Source: Talpa occidentalis
Lineage: Eukaryota; Chordata; Mammalia; Eulipotyphla; Talpidae
Assembly: GCF_014898055.3 (NCBI RefSeq)
Contig: NW_023601754.1
Coordinates: 52,073,013-52,137,012 of the forward strand
Length of the DNA stretch: 64,000 bases
Direction of reading: 5' to 3'
Numbering within the stretch: position 1 is the stretch's first letter; every line of letters begins with the position of its first letter. The position numbers were made by a program, and so were the translations under genes. Below are positions 13,338 to 22,935 of this stretch, piece after piece. Below the pieces are notes generated by a model that had not been told where the DNA came from, did no database searches, and saw nothing but the letters and a program-made list of their open reading frames with translations.

Positions 13338-13392
13338 GCCTCCGAAATGTTTACTACGTCAGGAAATTAATTCACTACGCACAGCTTTGGTG
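13338..13392. other. AT-rich island, candidate non-coding element
   Basis: The block AAATGTTTACTACGTCAGG then AAATTAATTCACTACGC includes a forkhead-type TGTTTAC site, a CRE half site (CGTCA) and a TAATT homeodomain core within about 40 bp. Clustering of such sites in a GC-rich background suggests an enhancer core; this is inference only. Confidence 0.35.
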
Positions 13393-15239
13393 GCGGGACA
13401 ACGGCACACGCTCCCTCCGGAGGCCCCGCCGGGCAGGCGGGGGGCAGCAGGGCCTGGCAGGCCTGACCCTCATGTCCCGCTGTCGTTCTGCACAAGGCTC
13501 AGCTGGGCCCGCCGTGCCACCCGCCCGCTGCAGCTGCCCCGGCCCCCGCCTGCGGCTGGCCTCTGTCCGGCAGGGGCCTCTACTGGCAGGGCAGGGTGTG
13601 AGGGGAGACCCCCAAGGTTCCCCAGCCAGGGGGCTGGAGGCCATGCCCCCGTGTCTCCTCATTGCCTCCGATGCGGCCCCTGTCGGGAGCTGCAGAGCCG
13701 CCTCGGAGTCTCCTGCTGCCCACAGGCGAGCTCCAGCCTCGGCGTCCCTGGCGGTGCTGACATGGGGCCCGTGCAGCTGCCCCACCCGCCCTGTGCCGCC
13801 CAAGTGCTGTCCAGTGTCAGATGCCTCTCACTGGCCACGCTTCCACTCGGCCGTGGGGCCCTCGCCAGCCCGTGGCCCCGGGCCCGGACGTCACGGACCT
13901 CGGCCCACAGCAGCCCCTGGAGCTGCCCTTGCAGGTGGGGAAACCAAAGCAGAGGGCCGGCCCACTCCCCAAGGCCCAGTGGTGGAAACCCCCGGTCCTG
14001 GCCAGGCCTGGCCACCTCCCCGCCCTCCCCTGCTTCTGGAGCCCTCACCTCCTTACCCCCACAATGCCCGTCCTGCTGCCTAGTGGTCCCGACCCAGGGA
14101 CCTCGTTCCTCCCTGCCCACCTGCCCAGCTCTGGTGATCACAGGCCCCCCACTGCCACCGCCACGTGCCCCACACGGTCCTGGTGACCCCGCCCTGCACT
14201 GTCTCAGGCCAGGCCACTGTCTCCTCGCTCCAAGCCCTGACCCCCCGGGGCACAGACTGACCCAGCAGCGGGGACACTGGACAGTGAGGGCCCTGGGGCC
14301 TGCTGGGACCCCCACCTTGGAGGGCCTCAAGTCCGCGGACTGCCTCGTGGGAAACTTGTGGCTGGGAGGCCAGGCTCTGCAGGCCCTGAGCTGCGCCAGC
14401 CCACCGCATCCTCAGCCACCAGGGACAGGACACTGCTGGCCGGGTAGCCGGCCAGTCCCGGTACCTCCAGACAACGCTCATGGGCGCGTGGTGTTGAGAT
14501 GAGGTGGGCAGAGGTAGACGTCCGGTCCCGGCCCCGGACTCCCCTCCCGGTCAGACATGGGGTCGATTCCCAGAGCAGCCCCGGTCTCGGGCTCCAGCTG
14601 TCCTCTGCACCTTGGCCAGCCAGGGTCCCCTGGGAGCTCGGCTCTGCCTGCACCCTCCCTTGCCCCTCCCAGCCACCAGGCTGGCACCTGCTGCCCGGGG
14701 GCTGCACGGGGCTTGGCTCTGGGCATCAGAGGGCCATGGAGTCTGGCTGCTGAGCGGACACAGCCCTGGTCTCTGTGGCAAGACCGGGCAGTCAGCGGGT
14801 GTCCACGCCTCTGCCTCTCTGGCCAGAGCAGGAGCACAGGTGCGAGCCCCCTGGGGGGCTGTGCAGGCCCCAGGCCCTGCATGGCTGCTTCGGTGGGTCC
14901 CGGCTCCCTGCTCGGGCCTGTACGTCCACTGCACGCCCATGGGCTCTTGCCTTGCCCTCAACCCTCTGTCCTGGCTGGACAGTCGCCCCGGCAGCTTCTG
15001 CGGGGGCACGAAGAGCTGTCCGGCCTGTGTGGGCGCTCGCTCAGGCCGAAGGAGAGGACGGCACCGGCAGCGTGCATGCGAGAGGGCAGCCCAGCAGTCC
15101 GGCCCCCGTGGGACGGTGGCCCCAACCCTCTCCTGCCGGTGGGCCCTGACAGGGAGCCCCACGAGCTGGGCCTGGTCTCAGGGTGCAGGAGCTGCAGGGG
15201 ACAGAGCAACGCTTCCGTTGTTTCCAACGATGAAGACGC

Positions 15240-15480
15240 TACGATGGAGAAGAGGGTGGTGAGTGGACGGATGGGCAGGATGGGGCAGGGCGGGGGGTGG
15301 CGGGTGGGCCGCAAGACAAGCGTGCGGCTGGGTAACTGGACAGCAGGGAGCCGGTGATGGACGAGTGTGCCAGGGGTGGGGAGTGGCGGGCGAGTGGGTG
15401 GGAGATGGACGGGTGGACGGGTGGTGGGTGTGTGATGGGGGACGGATGGAGGATGGCAGGGCCTAGGGGAGATGGGCAGC
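15240..15480 (+). repeat. Degenerate GGATGG/GGGTGG tandem repeat
   Basis: Purine-rich imperfect units (GGACGGATGGGC, GGGAGATGGACGGG, GGACGGATGGAGGATGG) repeat across about 230 bp, giving Gly/Trp/Asp-rich spurious translations on one strand and Pro/Thr/His-rich ones on the other. Confidence 0.65.
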
Positions 15481-17636
15481 GAGGGCTGCGGGGTGGACGT
15501 GGGTGCGGGGGTGGGGTCAGCTGCCGCGCAGACGGGCAGGCGGGTGGGCGCAGGTTCGGAGGACACTCGCTGGAGGGTGGATACTGCCGGGCAGCGCCTG
15601 TCCCCCTGCAGGGCATCTGGGCGGCGGCGGCGGGGCGAGGCCTCTGACCCACGAGCCGGTCCGCGCGCCCCCAGGGCCACACGTGCAGCGCCACTTCCCA
15701 ATCCCAAATAAGGCGGACAAAGCTGCCGGGCAGCCGGGGGCAGGAAGCGGTGGGTGGGAGGCCTCGCCCGGACCTGAGGTCAGTTCCTTCTCCTCTAAAC
15801 AATGGGCCCGGCGGATCCCTGCCCTCCTCACGCTCCACCCAAGCCGCCTCCACCTCTGACGGGTGTGGGGGCCCTCGAGCCGCACGAGGGGGCAGGGCGG
15901 GGGCCGGAGCCGGGAAGACGGGGGCCCGCGGGTGCGCAGCACTCGGCCGTGGGAAGGTGGCGGCAGCTGGCTGGGCCCCGGGGCTCTGCATGGACAGGGC
16001 CTCTCCCGGGGCGGGGCCCGGCCGGACACTGCTGCCCGGTGCCCTTCTTCAAGTCCTCGTGTGCAGGCCCGATGCTCCCCTCCTCATCCTCTTCTCCGGC
16101 CGCCCCGCCCTCCCCTGGCCCCTCGCCTGGCCAGCCTGGGCAGCGACACCCCACAGGCCGCCGCTGCCGGGGAGAGGGCGGCCTCACCAATAGCGAGCGA
16201 CGCAGACGCCTCCCGACGCTGGGGGAGGGTAAACCGAGGCAGCCTTGTCTGTGACCCCCAACTGTGGCTCTTCAAACCAGGCCGTCCGCTGGGGGTCACT
16301 CAGGCCAGACCCAGGGCCAGCGGGCCACCCCCACAGTGCCCAGGCTGACCGCTGGCTGGCCCCTCGTCCAGGGCCCCGGGAGAGAGTGCCCTCCTCAGGG
16401 GCCCAGGACTCCAGGCCGTGGCCGAGGCCAAGCCACCGGCAGGTTGGGGTCTGGACACTGGGGTCAGCTGCCCGGCAGTACCCAGGGAGACGGCAGAGTG
16501 AGGTGTCCAGGAGGCCTCTAGAGGCAGAGTCATGGCCAAGGCCACCATGCTCAGCCTTGTGCCACTCAGGACACGGCAGCCCCCAGGCTGGGCAGGCCCA
16601 GGCATGGCGCCCCGGCTGTCCCGTGCACGAGTGAGTGAGTGAACGAGTGGGCAGTGTGTGAGGGGCAAGCACCACATTGGCCACCCAGAGCCCCCAGCCA
16701 CAGTCTCCACCATGCCCAGGAGTGCGCCTGATGCCGCAGACGCCACCCTGACGGCCTCCAGGCCGGGCAGCCCCAGTGCCCGGGGAGGGGCCCGGGCAGG
16801 TGCTCCTCAGGCATCCTGGCCCGCGCCCGCTGGACCCGTGTGGAGCCCGGGCGCTCACCTCTCCCGGCCCCAAGGCCGCAGGAGCAAGTCGTTGCTAGGA
16901 TTAGCGGGATTAGCCCCCGAGCCTCAGAGCCCCGTCCCGGGCTGGTGCTATAGAAACCGGCCGCACGCGGTGGGCAGGCCGGCGGGGAGGCCTGCCCGGC
17001 CCAGGCCCACGGCCCCGGGCACCCTCCCTGCAGAGCTCTGTGCCCAGGGCAGTGTCAGGCCTCCAGACTAGCCCTTTCTTGCCGCCGCAGGCACCCCGGG
17101 CCCGGCCCTCCTCTGTGGCCTGGGGTCAGCTCTGCAGTGACCAGGAGGCTGGGCCGTGGGCCCCCGGGCAAGGCTCTGAGAGGCCCCTGGCAGCCAGCGG
17201 CCACCCGAGGGACAGGTGATCCCGGCTGGAGCAGAACAGCCGCCGACCGCCTCGGGCCCTGCAGCCTGACCTCCGTCGCGGCCAGCGCAGGCGTGCTGGC
17301 CTCCGCCCGGCTCACACCACTGCCGGCTCAGCACCCGAGCTGCCCAGCTCCTGGGTCTCGCTGCCCCCTCCGCCCCCTCAGGATGCTCCTCAGGCCCCTC
17401 CTAGGCTCAGCTCAAGCCCAGGCCCCTGAGCGCCCAGGGGTCCTGACACCTACGTCAGACCCTCGGGGGCCCACCTCGGGGATGGGGCACGTCCCTCTCA
17501 CGGCTGCCCGGGCCCACAGTCTCTTGGGGGCTCCTCCAAGCTGCCCTGCTGGGGCACCCCGCCTCGCTGCACCCCTCCACCAGCTCCACAAGAGGCTGCC
17601 CTGGGGCTCCGGCCACTGAGTCCCCCGAAGGGCCCG

Positions 17637-17700
17637 TGGTGGGCAGTGGTGGAGGGAGAGAGGGAGGGAGGGGCGGGGCGGGGCGGGGCGGGCAGAGCAG
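17637..17700 (+). repeat. GA- and GGGGC-rich simple repeat
   Basis: (GGGAGAGA)n grades into four copies of GGGGC (GGGGCGGGGCGGGGC). It has potential for G-quadruplex formation and several Sp1-like boxes, but no adjacent gene. Confidence 0.6.
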
Positions 17701-18147
17701 GAACCCGCACGTGGGAGCCTGGATACACCTGGGCCACCTCTTGGCCCTGACGGCCTCGTCCTCCTCACGCCCACCCGTGGCTCCTTAACCTCCGGAAACT
17801 ACCCACAGGTCGGCCTCTTAGAACTCGCTCTTCAACCCCTTCCTCTGCACCCCCCACGCGACGCCCCAAGACCCACCCATCCCGCCCTTTCCCACCCCTC
17901 CCCGCCCCCCTTCTCTGCCCCTGAGCTGAGGCCCTCAGGGCGGGGCCCGACCCGAGGCTGGCAGCCCCGCTGCTGCCCTCAGGGCCCACCCAGGGGTCCC
18001 GCGCGCTCTCCCCTCGGCCGGCTGCCCTCGGTGCCAGGCCGGGCCTCGCTTTCAGGGCAGGGAGTTTGGGACAAGCGCAGCCCCGGGCAGAGGCCTTGGG
18101 GGACGCCCGTCAGGCAGGGGCGGCCGGGGCCGGGCCCACAGCCAAGC

Positions 18148-18206
18148 GGCCGTTTGTTTATTAAAAAGCAAAACCCAAACCACGAAAACAAGGTGATTAA
18201 GTCCCG
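18148..18206. other. AT-rich island, candidate non-coding element
   Basis: The block GTTTGTTTATTAAAAAGC then ACGAAAACAAGGTGATTAAG is a local AT-rich patch with a forkhead-like TGTTTAT site and a TTAA core, flanked by over 70% GC. No repeat family was recognised. Confidence 0.3.
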
Positions 18207-20037
18207 GAGCAGCGGTGGGAGAGGGGCGGCGCCGCGCGGGGCTCTGGCCTGCCCAGGAGGGCGGGGGCAGTGCTGGCCAGCGGCCCCTCTGGCGCGTCCC
18301 CCCCGGGTGACCTGCAGCGAGGGCCCTGTGCCGGCCACTGACCGGTCCCGGGCACTTGCTCCTGGCGTCCTGCGGCGGGCCCGAGGCTCCCGCCAGCCGC
18401 TCACCTGGGGCTGGCGCCGCGGGACCGGCGGGGCTCTGGCCTTCTCCGGGGAGGCCCCAGGCCGCCCCGAGGCCCTGCCCCTTCAGGGCTCCGGGATGAA
18501 CGTCCTGCAGTGCCGCAGGCCTGTCCCGCGCCGTGCGGGCCCCGGGGCTGGCAAGGGCAGGAGCCTCCTGGGCACAGAGGCCTCGGCCCTGGGCTGCCAC
18601 TCCCAGAGGTCCCAGGGTCCCACGCTCCGCGGGGGCCACCAGGCCAGGAGGGGCCACGCCCCCAGGGGACACCCCGGCACCTTCCGCCAGGGGTTGACAT
18701 TCAGCTGCGCCCACAAGTGGCCCTGGCCAGGCGACACTGCCCCACCCGCGGGATGCAAGCACCTCAGCCCCCGGCCCAGCCCGCGGGGGCCGCCTATGTG
18801 GGGCAAGCCACGGGCACTGGCCTGGAGGCTGGGCCTCGGGGCTGAGAGAGGGCAGGGCCCAGCCAGCATCCTGGGCATTTACTCACGGTGGCATCAGAGC
18901 CGCCCGCCCGCCGCAGGCCGGGGAGACGTGAGGACTGGGGCCCGGCGTGCCTGTTCCCAGCGGGGTTTCCTGGCCCTGGCTTGAGGGCCTGACGCTGGGG
19001 GCCTGGCAGGGGCACAGAGCAGCCTCCCAGGTGGGCACCCTGGTGACCCTAGGCTTGCCCTGCTCTCCTGCGCTCAGGCCGCCTCCTCGCCTGGACAGGG
19101 AGGCTGGGCGTCAGGGAGCCTGCACCCCTGGGGTCGGGGAACATGCAGACACCCCTTCCCGCCGGGAGTGCGGCAAAGGGCAGGTCTCCTCGCCCTTCAC
19201 ACCAGGGGAGGGCCTGGGCATGTGTCCAAGGCGTTACTCAAAGCCGCAGTGAGACCAGGCCCAACGGGGCTGCAGGGCTGACCTGCTGCAGGGCGGGCGA
19301 GGGGACGGGCCCCCTGGCAGTGGCCAAAGCTCCCAGCTGGGACCCCGTGGTGCCCAGGCCTAGTCAGCTCTAGGGACCCCGAGTCCCTGAGGACGCACCT
19401 CTGAGACTGCTCCTGAGGAGGCTCGTCTGGGTGCCCGGGAGGCTGGTCTGGCAGGGCCCCAGGCCCACCCTTGGGCTCAGGCAGGTCAGAGTCGCTCCCT
19501 GACCTGTTGTCTCCCCAGGGGCTTATGAGACCTGCTCGCGAAAGCCGCGTTGCTTGTCCCTCTGTCTGTCTGTCTTTCTTTCCAGACAGCGAGCTCCGAG
19601 GGTGGCCCCACGCCCTGGCTGCGCCTGCCCCGCACTCACAAGCAGCCGCCCCCAGCCTGCTCTTCGCAGCCTCGTCCGCCTGCGGAGGAGGTGAGCAGGA
19701 GCACCCAGGGGCCCCATCACCCCCGTCACGGGTGCTTGGGTGGTGAAGCCGCTGGGTCAGTGGAAAGACCGGCCAGCCAGCAGCTCCTCTATGCGCGAGG
19801 AAGGCGAGGGGCCGACACCAGACCCTGGCCCGGGCACCAGAGCGGCTGGGCCACCGGCTGCACCGGGGGAGGGGGCCCGAGGGCCAGTGGGCACAGGAGC
19901 AGATGTTGGGCCTGTGTCCCGCCCGCCCCCATGGGGTGAGCTGAGCTGGGGTCCCATGTGGGGTTCCTGGAGGGCCTAGGGGGCGAGCAGGGGCAAGGTC
20001 GCCCCCAGGCTGGGCGGAGGCGCTGCAGAGCAGGGCA

Positions 20038-20073
20038 GTTCCGGTTCCGGTTCCGGTTCTGGTTCCGGTTCCG
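20038..20073 (+). repeat. GGTTCC hexamer microsatellite
   Basis: Six near-perfect copies of a 6-bp unit (GTTCCG) with one C-to-T change in the fourth unit. On the opposite strand it reads CGGAAC, and overlapping CCGGAA cores resemble ETS/GGAA-repeat sites. Confidence 0.9.
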
Positions 20074-20189
20074 AGGGAAGTGCAGCTGGGCCCAGGGCAT
20101 CTTGCGAGGAGTCTGTGGCTTCTCCTGGCCGCTCCCAGCAGCTGTGAGGAGTAAGTCCTTTCAGGGTTTTCTTCTTTTGTTTGTTGTTG

Positions 20190-20449
20190 TTTTTTAAAGG
20201 TTTATTTATTTATACGAGAGCCGGGGCACAGTCAGACGCACGGGAGGGTGAGAGGATTCACCAGAGCCAGAGCGGGGAGCAGAGCAGGCAGAAGGACCGA
20301 AGGACACTGCTAAGGGGAGCAGCGGGCGGCAGGAGAGGTCTGCGCGCCATGTGGGACCCTCGCTGGCCGGCCAGGATGGAGCCGGCGCTGCAGAGGCTGC
20401 CGGCAGCTTCACAGCCCAGCGCCCAACCGCTGCGCCACCGGGGAGGCCC
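20190..20449 (-). mobile_element. tRNA-derived SINE copy A, minus strand
   Basis: On the minus strand the element begins GGGCCTCCCCGGTGGCGCAG, where TGGCGCAGCGG is a good Pol III box A. It ends in ATAAATAAATAAACC (T-rich on the plus strand at 20.19-20.22 kb). Its body is nearly identical to the copy at 20.5 kb. The plus-strand frames across it repeat the same peptide in both copies, which is a SINE artefact. Confidence 0.85.
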
Positions 20450-20832
20450 TTGTTTGTTTTTATTGTTTCTTTTTTTTTTTTTTTTAAAACTTTTTTTTTT
20501 AATAGAGGCATGTTTATTTATTTATTTATTTGTTTGTTTGTTTGTTTTCTTTTGTTTTATCCAAGCACTGGGTACAGTCAGAAGCGCGGGAGGGTGAGAG
20601 AATCCACCAGAGCCAGAGCGGGGAGCAGAGCAGGCAGAAGGACCGAGGGACACTGCTGAGGGGAGCAGCGGGCGGCAGGAGAGGTCTGCGCGCCATGCGG
20701 GACCCTCCTCCGGTGGCCGGGGAGCAGCCGGGGATCGAACCGGCGCCGCAGAGGCCACGGGCAGCTTCGCAACCCAGCGCTCAACCGCTGCGCCACCGGG
20801 GAGGCCCTTGTTTGTTTTTATTGTTTCTTTCA
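20449..20832. repeat. Direct repeats flanking SINE copy B
   Basis: The sequence CTTGTTTGTTTTTATTG plus TTTCTTT occurs immediately after the head of copy A (about 20449-20472) and again immediately after the head of copy B (about 20809-20832). It can be read as a roughly 23-bp target-site duplication of copy B, which landed exactly at the 5' edge of copy A, or as the boundary of a tandem duplication. Confidence 0.6.
20473..20808 (-). mobile_element. tRNA-derived SINE copy B, minus strand
   Basis: This copy has intact box A (TGGCGCAGCGG) and box B (GGTTCGATCCC) on the minus strand, so it is the best-preserved of the three copies. Its A-rich tail (plus strand: poly-T, then TTTATTTATTTATTTGTTTG) is unusually long, at more than 80 bp. 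It is flanked by direct copies of TTGTTTGTTTTTATTG at 20450 and 20810, consistent with a target-site duplication. Confidence 0.85.
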
Positions 20833-21929
20833 ACCTGCCTTTGATGAACTGACACGTGATTGTCTTGACACTGACCACCTGTTGGGTTTGACGAACTTCT
20901 TGACTCCCTACGTTGGTGTTTTAATCAATTTGGAGAGGCCTGCGTGGCCGCCTCACCCTCTGTGAGCCGTCCTCCCGCCGTCCACAGCCCCCAAGCCTCT
21001 GCTTGTGTCCGAGATCCCTCTTCTTGGTGGGGAGACGACGTTGGCCTATCTTCAGGCTCATGGAGCCTCCGGCGCCTTATTTCTCTTAATTTTGGAAACT
21101 GTGTTTTTCAGTTCTACACATTTATTAAGATGTTTTTAGCGCATTTTGTTTGTCTGCCTAAAGTTCTTGCCTTTCCATTCACTCAAGTGAGTTTCTCTTG
21201 TGTTCAGGGGTTCGGGTACAGCAGCATTGCCAGGCCTGTCTGCTCCCCTCAGCCGCGCCTGGGCTCAGGACACAGCCCTTCCTGGAGAGGGCCCCACCGC
21301 CCTCCTGTGCACATGTCAGGGGGCAGGCAGGGCTCCCGGAACGCCATGTGTGGAGACTCTGGGATGTGTTGTATTTCTCTGAAGAGCTCTGATGTGTCCA
21401 TCTTAGCAGGAAATTCATTTGTTCAGCTCCGCATACAGACCCTGCTTGCCTGAGGTGACAGGTGATTCAGGCTGCCCCACACCAGGCACTTAGAGTTCAC
21501 ACTCAAAATCAGGGTGCCCCACCCTGCTCTCTGGCGACCCCGATTGCCCCAAGATCTTTCTGCTCCTCCAGTCAGGTTTCTGCTGGGATTTTTGATGCCC
21601 ACACCGGAAGTGCGGTGACTGCCCTTCTGCAAATGACCTAGTTTTGCTGAGATTCTGGAGCCCTTGGCAGTTCTGTTTGTTGTCTGGGGTTTACGGCCAT
21701 TATCAGGAGGAGCCTGGCGCCCCAGATGCTTACCACTCCATGCAGGAAATGCAACCAGGAGAAGTTTCAGCAGGGGGTGGGGGCCCGTCAAGGCACATGC
21801 TCCTGGGACACCCAGGAAGATAAAGAAAAAAAGTCCCTTAAATTAAGTGCTTGGAATGTTGGTGTTGCTGAGCGAGGTCCCCTCAGGGGGACTGGATGGC
21901 CGAGTGGCAGGAGGGTGGGGTCCTCTGTG
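20833..21929. other. Lower-GC intergenic stretch, unassigned
   Basis: Base composition falls to around 50% GC between the SINE pair and the L1 landmarks. No gene, splice-bounded exon or named repeat is evident. It could be the decayed 3' or 5' remainder of the adjacent L1. Confidence 0.4.
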
Positions 21930-22450
21930 TTCAGGTTTCTTCTTATTCTTATGCTCTTAAGCGTGTCTTATCACGGTGCCTGTTGGATGTCAGTGGCTGT
22001 GCTCTGGGCACTCGTCGGCGTTATCATGTGGCATTTCTTCTTCAGTCTTCTAACGTGATGGTATTAATGGATTTCCTCATGCTGAGTCACCCCTGCATTC
22101 CTGGAAATAAACTCCACTCGGTCATGGAGTGTTATTATTTTAATTCAACACACTGCTGGATTTAATTTGCTGATTCTTTTATTTACGGCGTTTGTGTCCA
22201 CCGTCGCTTGTGGGCTTGGCTTGGGGTGGCCCCTCCCTGAGCCCACACGCCTGGGCCTCAGCCTCGGGTCGTGCTGACACGGAGAATGCCCGGGAGTCTG
22301 TCTGGCCTTTGTGCTGGGGATGTCGTGCTGCGCAGGAGTAACCTCGAGTGTCAGCAAAAACCCACCCATAAACCCCTCTGGGCCCTGGACCTTTTTTTAG
22401 GGCAGGTTCTAGGACTTGCAGTTGGGAACCTGCCTGTCAACAAGCTCTGA
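21930..22450 (-). mobile_element. Old LINE-1 fragment (ORF2 region), minus strand
   Basis: The lower-GC stretch carries the antisense of the L1 ORF2 segment, seen as CCCTGCATTCCTGGAAATAAA, then CTCGGTCATGG, then GCTGATTCTTTTATTTACGG, then CTGGGCCCTGGACC. These correspond to well-known L1 landmarks in the same order and spacing. No intact reading frame remains. The neighbouring AT-richer DNA (20.83-21.93 kb) may be further L1 but shows no landmark I can name. Confidence 0.65.
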
Positions 22451-22689
22451 TTTTCTAGCTTCTCTGGAGATAATTTCCAGACCTGTGGTCACTTAAACAA
22501 AGGCCTTTAAGTTCATTTAATCAACAGATCTCTCTCAATCCCTGCGATACACACACTCTAAGAGGTGGGTAGATTATGATCTAAGTCAGCCCGTAGAATT
22601 CCTGTGAGAACAGAGCTGCAAAAAATACCAGTCCCTTCGCTCTCCACCATCCCCGGGACCATCTCGGGTAAGAACACAGACATGTGTTG

Positions 22690-22935
22690 GCCTAATGTTG
22701 ACTTGAACCCACCCACATACCCAGCCTCTGTCCACCCACAGACCCATGCGTACACACAACCAAAAATCCACCCCCCAGCTCCAATCCACCCATTCATCCG
22801 TCCATCTAAATGTCCACCCACCCCCCGACCCTTCCATCCATCCACCACCCGTCCATCTACCCATCCGTCCATCCAAATGTGCACCCACCCACCCATCTGT
22901 GCACCCACCTGCCCGTCTACACAGCTACCCTTTCA
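22690..22935 (+). repeat. CCAT/CCAC (CATCCATCC) microsatellite
   Basis: Imperfect CCATCCAT, CCACCCACC and CCGTCCATC units run for about 240 bp. The frames across it are Pro/His/Thr-rich on the plus strand and Gly/Trp/Asp-rich on the minus strand, which is typical of translation through a CATCC repeat. Confidence 0.85.

Larger units (their letters stand above)
10489..20188. other. Intergenic region with several AT-rich islands
   Basis: No gene is recognisable. The background is very GC-rich with overlapping spurious frames. Four isolated AT-rich blocks (about 11.52-11.58, 12.21-12.30, 13.34-13.39 and 18.15-18.20 kb) and two simple-repeat zones (15.24-15.48 and 17.64-17.70 kb) are listed separately. 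By synteny this is the IGF2-H19 interval, where mesodermal enhancers are known in human and mouse. Confidence 0.55.

Noticed and set aside
20206..20844. Repeated ORFs with the same peptide at 20.2 and 20.6 kb
   Set aside because: Both are readings through the two copies of the same SINE.
22558..22908. Gly/Trp/Asp-rich minus-strand ORFs at 22.6-22.9 kb
   Set aside because: They arise from the CATCC microsatellite.
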